Translations under genes and position numbers: made by a program
Shown here: positions 58,688-64,000 of the stretch, piece after piece
How the letters are laid out: each line of letters starts with the position of its first letter
Numbering within the stretch: position 1 is the first letter of the stretch
The notes under the pieces: model-generated
Told to the model about the DNA's origin: nothing
Databases searched by the model: none
The model's input: the letters and a program-made list of their open reading frames with translations, nothing else
Source: Rhodanobacter sp.
GTDB taxonomy: Bacteria; Pseudomonadota; Gammaproteobacteria; Xanthomonadales; Rhodanobacteraceae
Assembly: GCA_004298015.1 (NCBI GenBank)
Contig: SCSE01000002.1
Coordinates: 62,001-126,000, forward strand
Direction of reading: 5' to 3'
Length of the DNA: 64,000 bases

Positions 58688-61411
58688 ATGAAACGTACAC
58701 GTCTCAGAAACGCCATTCTCAGTTGCACCGCCTTGATCGGTCTCGGGTCATTGGCTGCCCCGTCACCCGCATGGTCGGCCGGTTCTGCCTTTGGCGAAGA
58801 GCACGCTCCGAGGGTCGATGCACCGGTGGCTGAGTCGACGCCAGCGGCACTCCCCGCCCGTACCGACGGTGCCGACAAGGCGGGCGGTGACAGCAAGACC
58901 AAGGCGAAGCAGAAGCAGAAGCAGAAGCAGAAGCAGAAGGTACAGAATCTCCAGAGTGTCCATGTAGTGGCACCGCGTACGTCCGACGAGTCGGCCCGAT
59001 ACACGCAGGAGATGGCACCCAACCTCGTCAACATACGCACGGGTGATCAAATCAGGTCGTTGCCTGACGTCAATACGGCCGAGGCGCTCCGGCGCCTGCC
59101 TGGCGTCTCGCTGGAAACAGACGAGGGCGAAGGTCGCTATGTGAACATTCGCGGCTTTGACGCGGATCTCAACAGCACCACCTATGCCGGCGTACGGCTG
59201 CTTCCCACCAACAACGCCTCACCCTTTGGTGGCTACCGGGCCGTAGCGCTGGACTCCATCCCCACGGGCTTCATTGGTGCGATCAAGCTGACCAATTCCA
59301 ACTTGCCAAGCCAGGATGCCGAGGCGCTTGGTGGCGCGATTGAAGTGCTGCCCAAAAGTGCGCCCGAAGAACAGGGTTTTTTCCTCCAGGGCGACGTTGG
59401 CGGCGGCTATGAACCACTTCGCGGCACGCCCGTGAGCAAATTTTCGCTGGTCGGCGGTGGGCGCTTTGGCCCTTGGTCAGTGGTGGTCACGGCCTCCAGT
59501 CATATCGACTCGCGCGGCATCGATGACGTCGAACCGGCGTACTTCAATGACGGCAGCCATCCCTATATGGCCGTCAACAACATCGAGCAGCGCGACTACG
59601 AACTTCACCGCAGTCGTCATGGCTATGCCATCGATCTCACCTATCAGCCAGACGACAACAACGAGTGGTACTTCCGTAGCTTTGATGCGGGCTACACCGA
59701 ATATTACAAGCGCAACTTCCTGGACGTGAATCCTGATGGCAACACGACCACTCAGGCAAACGGTGTGATCAACGACACGCTTACCTTTCCAGGCGGCATC
59801 ACCCATTCCCTGCGCGACGAGAAGGAAACTTCCAGGGAACGTCTGTACATGCTCGGTGGCAAGAACACGCTGGGCGACACGACGGTCGATTACCACGTGG
59901 CATACGTGGAGGGTACCTACAAAAAGCCCTACGACTACAACTCGACGTTCACTTACAACTCGCCCTCGACGTCCGCGGGGCAGATTTCCTACAGTCCCAC
60001 AGGGCCGGGTCACGTTCCGCTTTACACGATCTCGGGTGCGCCCGGTTATCTGAACCCTGCGAACTACACGCTTACCTCCATCAACAACAGCACCGCCTAT
60101 AATTTTGATCGGGAGATGTCGTACGCCGCCAACTCCAAGACGTCGGTGAACTGGGGTGATCTGAGCGATGAGGCGATCCAGTTCGGCATCAGCATCCGAC
60201 GCCGCCACAAGCGCACGACCGCGCAGCCGTATGCCGTGAACACCATGCCGATATCGCAGACCGCAGTAGCAGGAAGTTCCTATGAAACCTACTACGGCGG
60301 TCATTACCAAAATGGTGTGGACATCATTCCCGGTGCGCTGCAAAGAATTTTCGGCTTCGGTACGGTGGGGCCGAACGAGGTGCTGGCCAGTCAGCAGCAA
60401 TATCTTGATGCCCATGAGGACATCTATGCCGGCTACGGCCAGTACACGGCCACCTACGGCAAGTTGGGTCTCCTCGGTGGCGTACGCTTTGAGGAAACCC
60501 ATGATCGTGGCAACGCCTTTTCTGCGGGTGTCGACGCATCAGGCAACAATTTCGCCAACCCCATCTCGAAAAAGAACCGCTACAACAATTTCTTTCCGAG
60601 CCTACAACTGCGCTATGAACTCGAGCCTGACCTTGTGCTGCGCGCGGCTTACTCGTCCACCATTGCTCGCCCCGGCTTCAACCAGTCCAATCCGGCTCTC
60701 GCGATCGACTTGGGCTCAAGCATCGTGACCACGGGTGATCCGGCCCTCAAGCCGGCTACGGCCAACAGCTTTGATTTCAGTATCGAGAAGTATCTGCCGG
60801 AGGCTGGAATCCTGTCGTTGGACCTATTTGACAAGGAAATTTCCAATTACATCGTTCCGATTCAGACCAGCCAGACGTTCAACAACAATCTGTTTCTCAA
60901 TGCCAACCTGGGCCGACCGCTGCGCGTCTTCACCTACGGAAATCGCCGCTCCTCCTATGCCAGGGGCCTGGAGTTCAACTGGAATCAGCAATTCCGAAAT
61001 CTCCCCGGTTGGCTGAATGGCCTGGGTGCCAGCGCCAATTACACGTGGGTTGACTCGCGTATCGAGATTCGCCCGGGCGAGTATTCGCTGCTGCCGTCCA
61101 CTTCCAAGAATACCTGGAACGCCTCCGTGTTCTACAAGCGGTCGGGCTTAACCGTCAGGCTCGCGGCCTATTCCGCGTCGGCTGATCTGTTCAGCATCGG
61201 TGGCAATCCGTCCGAAGACGTTTACAACGCCAAGCGGACGTCGATGGATTTTGACGCGAGCTACGAGTTCCCGCAGAACTGGTCTATTTACTTCGCCGCG
61301 AGAAATCTGCTCGACACGCCGAATACGTTCTATCAAGGCAAGCCGAGTCGACCGATCCAGCGGGAGTTTTATGGGCTGACTTACCTGACTGGCGTGCGTT
61401 TCGCACTGTGA
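58688..61411 (+). CDS. TonB-dependent outer-membrane receptor
   Basis: 907 residues. Signal peptide (AILSCTALIGLGSLAAPSPA), then a periplasmic linker of about 50 residues with a Lys-Gln repeat (74-84), and a TonB-box-like QNLQSVHVVAP (86-96). Plug domain: SLPDVNTAEALRRLPGVSLE, RYVNIRGFDADLNSTTYAG, EALGGAIEVLPK. The barrel follows, ending in GVRFAL. Sequence style resembles the large Xanthomonad TonB receptors, whose ligands may be carbohydrates or metals; the substrate is not known here. It is followed by a YncE-type protein, like yncD-yncE in E. coli. ATG 58688 is chosen; the frame is open upstream without signal-peptide character. Confidence 0.93.
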   Translation: MKRTRLRNAILSCTALIGLGSLAAPSPAWSAGSAFGEEHAPRVDAPVAESTPAALPARTDGADKAGGDSKTKAKQKQKQKQKQKVQNLQSVHVVAPRTSDESARYTQEMAPNLVNIRTGDQIRSLPDVNTAEALRRLPGVSLETDEGEGRYVNIRGFDADLNSTTYAGVRLLPTNNASPFGGYRAVALDSIPTGFIGAIKLTNSNLPSQDAEALGGAIEVLPKSAPEEQGFFLQGDVGGGYEPLRGTPVSKFSLVGGGRFGPWSVVVTASSHIDSRGIDDVEPAYFNDGSHPYMAVNNIEQRDYELHRSRHGYAIDLTYQPDDNNEWYFRSFDAGYTEYYKRNFLDVNPDGNTTTQANGVINDTLTFPGGITHSLRDEKETSRERLYMLGGKNTLGDTTVDYHVAYVEGTYKKPYDYNSTFTYNSPSTSAGQISYSPTGPGHVPLYTISGAPGYLNPANYTLTSINNSTAYNFDREMSYAANSKTSVNWGDLSDEAIQFGISIRRRHKRTTAQPYAVNTMPISQTAVAGSSYETYYGGHYQNGVDIIPGALQRIFGFGTVGPNEVLASQQQYLDAHEDIYAGYGQYTATYGKLGLLGGVRFEETHDRGNAFSAGVDASGNNFANPISKKNRYNNFFPSLQLRYELEPDLVLRAAYSSTIARPGFNQSNPALAIDLGSSIVTTGDPALKPATANSFDFSIEKYLPEAGILSLDLFDKEISNYIVPIQTSQTFNNNLFLNANLGRPLRVFTYGNRRSSYARGLEFNWNQQFRNLPGWLNGLGASANYTWVDSRIEIRPGEYSLLPSTSKNTWNASVFYKRSGLTVRLAAYSASADLFSIGGNPSEDVYNAKRTSMDFDASYEFPQNWSIYFAARNLLDTPNTFYQGKPSRPIQREFYGLTYLTGVRFAL
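58907..58936 (+). repeat. in-frame hexanucleotide repeat (AAGCAG)x5
   Basis: Five perfect copies encode Lys-Gln repeats in the linker before the TonB box of the receptor. Slippage would change linker length by two residues per unit without breaking the frame. Confidence 0.9.
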
Positions 61412-61465
61412 CGCCTGTCTGCCTCAGCGTTGTGTAAGTTTCAATGGCCAAAGTGCACGCTTGTG

Positions 61466-61495
61466 CCCTCTTTCCCTCTTTCCCTCTTTCCCTCT
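61466..61495. repeat. tandem octamer (CCCTCTTT), nearly four copies
   Basis: Three full and one partial copy lie between the receptor and the second YncE gene, about 100 bp before that gene's start. Could affect promoter spacing if variable. Confidence 0.85.
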
Positions 61496-61597
61496 GCCGC
61501 GATGGGGCGCAAGACATCCCCAGGCCATCCACCGTCTGAAGGCGAACCTCAAGCAGGATGGCATTCGGACTGGGGATACCCGCTTCAGGAAATGTTT

Positions 61598-62596
61598 ATG
61601 AAAAAATTGATCTTCAGCGCCTTTTTGACTCTGCTTTCGTGCACGTCGGCATGGGCGGCGCCGCACGCGGTGGGCCCCTATGCCGTCACCCGGCATGTCA
61701 CTCTCGGTGGCCGCGGCGGTTGGGACTATCTAAGCCTGGATACGGCCTCGCACCGCCTTTTCATTGCCCGCAACAACCGCGTGATGGTGGTGGATGCCCG
61801 AACGGGCAAACTGCTCGCGCAGATCCCCGGCATGCAGCATGCGCACGGCGTCGCTCTGGTGCCGACGCAGCATCGTGGCTATGTCAGTAATGGGGACGGC
61901 AATGACATCAGCGTGATCAACACCCGGACCTTCAAGGTACTCGGCCACATTGCGGTGAGTGGCAAAGACCCCGACGCGATCATTGTCGATCCGGCCAGCG
62001 GTCACATCATCGCGATGGACGGTGACAGCAACGAAATCAGCGTCGTCGATCCGCTGGCCGGCAAGGAAGTGGCCACGATCACGGTGCCCGGAAATCCCGA
62101 GTTTGCGGTTACCGATGGGCGCGGCAACCTGTGGGTGAATCTGGAGGATGCCGGCACGCTGGCGCATATCGACCTGAACACCGACACGTTGAAAAACGTC
62201 TGGTCGCTGGCGCCGTGCAAGGGGCCGACCGGGCTGGCGTTCGATCCGGCAAGCCGGCGGCTTTTTTCGGTATGCGCCAACGGGCTGATGATAGTCACCA
62301 ACGCCGACAACGGCCATCGCGTAGCGCAGCTGGCGATTGGCAAACACCCGGACGCGGTGGCCTACGATGCGTCATTGCACAACGTGCTCAGCTCCAGCGG
62401 CGAAGGTGTGCTCAACGTCATTCATCAGGAGGATGCCGATCACTACCGCATCCTGCAGAACCTGCCGACGCGGAAGAGCGCACGCACGCTGGCGCTTGAT
62501 CCCGTCACGCACCAGATATTCCTGGTCGGTGCGAAGACAGTTGGTCGAGGCAAGCCGGTGCATGACTTCGGCGTGCTGGTGGTCGGCCGGCACTGA
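61598..62596 (+). CDS. YncE-type periplasmic beta-propeller protein, copy 2
   Basis: 332 residues with signal peptide MKKLIFSAFLTLLSCTSAWA. ATG 61598 is preceded by AGGAAAT at good spacing; ATG 61592 is a near alternative. Seven-bladed YVTN/YncE-like propeller: YLSLDTASHRLFIARNNRVM, GYVSNGDGNDISVINTRTFK, VDPASGHIIAMDGDSNEISV, LAFDPASRRLFSVCANGLMI. Periplasmic by prediction. It follows the TonB receptor on the same strand (186-bp gap), as yncE follows yncD, and may assist that receptor. Confidence 0.87.
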   Translation: MKKLIFSAFLTLLSCTSAWAAPHAVGPYAVTRHVTLGGRGGWDYLSLDTASHRLFIARNNRVMVVDARTGKLLAQIPGMQHAHGVALVPTQHRGYVSNGDGNDISVINTRTFKVLGHIAVSGKDPDAIIVDPASGHIIAMDGDSNEISVVDPLAGKEVATITVPGNPEFAVTDGRGNLWVNLEDAGTLAHIDLNTDTLKNVWSLAPCKGPTGLAFDPASRRLFSVCANGLMIVTNADNGHRVAQLAIGKHPDAVAYDASLHNVLSSSGEGVLNVIHQEDADHYRILQNLPTRKSARTLALDPVTHQIFLVGAKTVGRGKPVHDFGVLVVGRH

Positions 62597-63080
62597 GCGT
62601 CGAAGACGGGTGTAGCGGTGGGCGAAAACGCCGCGGTTGCTGGATCAGGTGTGTGTGCGGCTGTGGCTACGGCTGAAGCTCAACTCAAGTTCAACCTCAA
62701 GTAGGACCGCAGGCACATGGCGCGAGGCATGCCGGCTCCATGCTGCCCAGGCGTTCTGTCATGTCAGCACAGACGCGTTCTTGAAGCGATCTGCCGACAG
62801 GGGCGTCGCGCCGACCGGAAGACATGGGCTGATGTCTGCCCTTCGTAGGGTGTCGGGCCTTCAGCGAGACGGCATGTGCATCTGACGGACGTCCGGCGTT
62901 CAGTCAAGAACGGGCGCCGCCCTGACAAGGTGAGATGTGGTGAACCTGCCTTATCCTGGTTGTGCTTTTCAGGCCGGCCACATTGGCTGGGTTGCGACCG
63001 TTACAGCCAAGCTGCAATTGAGACGAATGGATCGTCGGGGAATCCACGTCCCGCGACGGGCTGCGACATCGAAGCCTTGG
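62597..63080. other. intergenic stretch, nothing recognised
   Basis: Between convergent genes. A few direct short repeats (CTCAACTCAAGTTCAACCTC, near 62680) but no recognisable gene, terminator or mobile element. Open frames here lack domains. Confidence 0.4.
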
Positions 63081-63740
63081 TCAGTGCGCTGTGATTTCTG
63101 TCTTCTCTCCCATCGCACCCTCTTGCTCGCGAAGGACGCGGGCACCCATGACGACATGGTGGATCTCTTGCTCGACAACGGCGGTCAGCTCGGCTATCTG
63201 TGCCTTCAGGCCATCCAGGTCCTTAGAGCTGGCGGGCTTCTCAGGATCTTCCAGCAACGTCTGCATTCCGGAAAACATCTCACCCAGCGCCATCAGGTTG
63301 TCCAGCGAGTCGGCCATCGGTCCAGGTACCTCAAGATTCTCCTGATCACCAAAGAGCCCCGTCAAAAATCCATGGATCTCTTCCGCGCGTGTCTCGACCA
63401 AGCTGGCCAGGCTCTTGCGCGTTGCCCGGGCTGGCATGGGCATCAGTCGATACGGTTGCGTGTCGTCCTGGTGCACGGTGAGCTCATTCCACAGACCATT
63501 GATCAGTGCTTCCAGCAACGCATTGACTGCGTCGATGGAAGGGAATGCTGGCAGCTTGCCGTCCCAGATCGTGGCCAACACTCTCATGGGTTGCACCGGA
63601 GCGGTTGCGCTCATGGCACCCAAAAAATGCGTGCAGACGGCATGGTAGGGCATCGGGCAGTCGTAGCGTTCCAGCAACGCGATGGCACGCGCCTCGATGC
63701 CGCGGCGGCGATTGCGGTCGGCTGTCGATCGTTTTGGCAC
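63081..63740 (-). CDS. hypothetical protein, alpha-helical, cytosolic
   Basis: 219 residues from the GTG at 63740, which has AGGAG at an 8-base spacing; the frame is open further to 63860 without support. Mostly helical with no membrane segment: EARAIALLERYDCPMPYHAV, LATIWDGKLPAFPSIDAVNA, then KSLASLVETRAEEIHGFLTG and a C-terminal helix VVEQEIHHVVMGARVLREQE. No family name can be given; similar proteins seem common in Xanthomonadales. Function unknown. Confidence 0.65.
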   Translation of the reverse strand: MPKRSTADRNRRRGIEARAIALLERYDCPMPYHAVCTHFLGAMSATAPVQPMRVLATIWDGKLPAFPSIDAVNALLEALINGLWNELTVHQDDTQPYRLMPMPARATRKSLASLVETRAEEIHGFLTGLFGDQENLEVPGPMADSLDNLMALGEMFSGMQTLLEDPEKPASSKDLDGLKAQIAELTAVVEQEIHHVVMGARVLREQEGAMGEKTEITAH

Positions 63741-63953
63741 AAGCAAAGCTCCTGACGCTGGAGCGTGAATCGTACGGCTGTTCGGGATATCTCGCAAAAA
63801 AACCGACACAGCACCTACCGTGGCTGCCTTGGGCAGCCACTCATGCGGTGAAGTAAGCAATCGATGTGTAAGGGCATTCCTTTCCCACTGGTAGGTGAAT
63901 TTTTATCCGCTCGGATAGACTCTCGTTTCTGATCCACTGCAAAGAGCACAGTC

Positions 63954-64000
63954 ATGGCCGTTAATCTTGAAACGCTGTCCCCCGCCGAGCTCAAGGCACT
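63954..64000 (+). CDS. H-NS-like nucleoid protein, start only
   Basis: The first 15 codons, MAVNLETLSPAELKA, match the start of H-NS-family histone-like proteins of Xanthomonadales (XrvA type). The gene runs off the window. Such proteins silence AT-rich, foreign DNA, which would fit the neighbouring accessory region. Called from a short N-terminal match only. Confidence 0.55.
   Translation, partial: MAVNLETLSPAELKA

Overview
The window looks like a chromosome segment from a GC-rich gammaproteobacterium of the Xanthomonadales, most likely Rhodanobacteraceae (Rhodanobacter/Dyella-like). This is an inference from gene content: a GDH-180 type NAD-glutamate dehydrogenase, tpiA-secG-tRNA-Leu order, TonB receptor culture and an H-NS-like gene. 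No rRNA gene or database match was available to confirm it.

Region 1 (1-29931) is ordinary core chromosome: NAD-glutamate dehydrogenase, NAD kinase, a TauE/SafE permease, a 5'-nucleotidase, an SDR dehydrogenase bracketed by two copies of a long hairpin repeat, an aldo/keto reductase, photolyase, two tandem Na+/H+ antiporters, rnk, a PAP2 phosphatase, ligA-epmA-VOC, DUF2461, sbcB, orn, folP-glmM, a 2OG-Fe(II) oxygenase, a second SDR, tpiA, secG and tRNA-Leu(GAG).

Region 2 (29932 to about 45900) is a genomic island at the 3' end of tRNA-Leu. It starts with an intact tyrosine integrase, followed by a frameshifted second integrase fused to a helicase scrap, a hypothetical gene, an AlpA-type regulator, IS5- and ISL3-like transposase remnants and a YagK/YfjJ (inovirus Gp2-like) protein. 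Next comes a three-gene candidate defence module: a PD-(D/E)XK protein, a membrane/coiled-coil protein, and a nuclease-STAND NTPase with C-terminal TPR-like repeats. The STAND gene is cut by a complete IS630-family element flanked by TA duplications; removing the element on paper restores one continuous 900-codon frame. A MobA/MobL-type relaxase closes the recognisable part of the island. No right attachment site was found, so the island may run further.

Region 3 (45903-64000) is envelope and metal/efflux related. A three-gene RND efflux operon (outer-membrane factor, adaptor, CzcA-like pump) is read leftwards behind a CusR-like TGACA-N4-TGTCA box, next to its own histidine kinase/response regulator pair. 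Then come a YncE-type beta-propeller, a second two-component system, an intact-length IS256-like transposase that has lost both catalytic aspartates, a TonB-dependent receptor followed by a second YncE propeller (an arrangement like E. coli yncD-yncE), a hypothetical protein, and the first codons of an H-NS-like gene.
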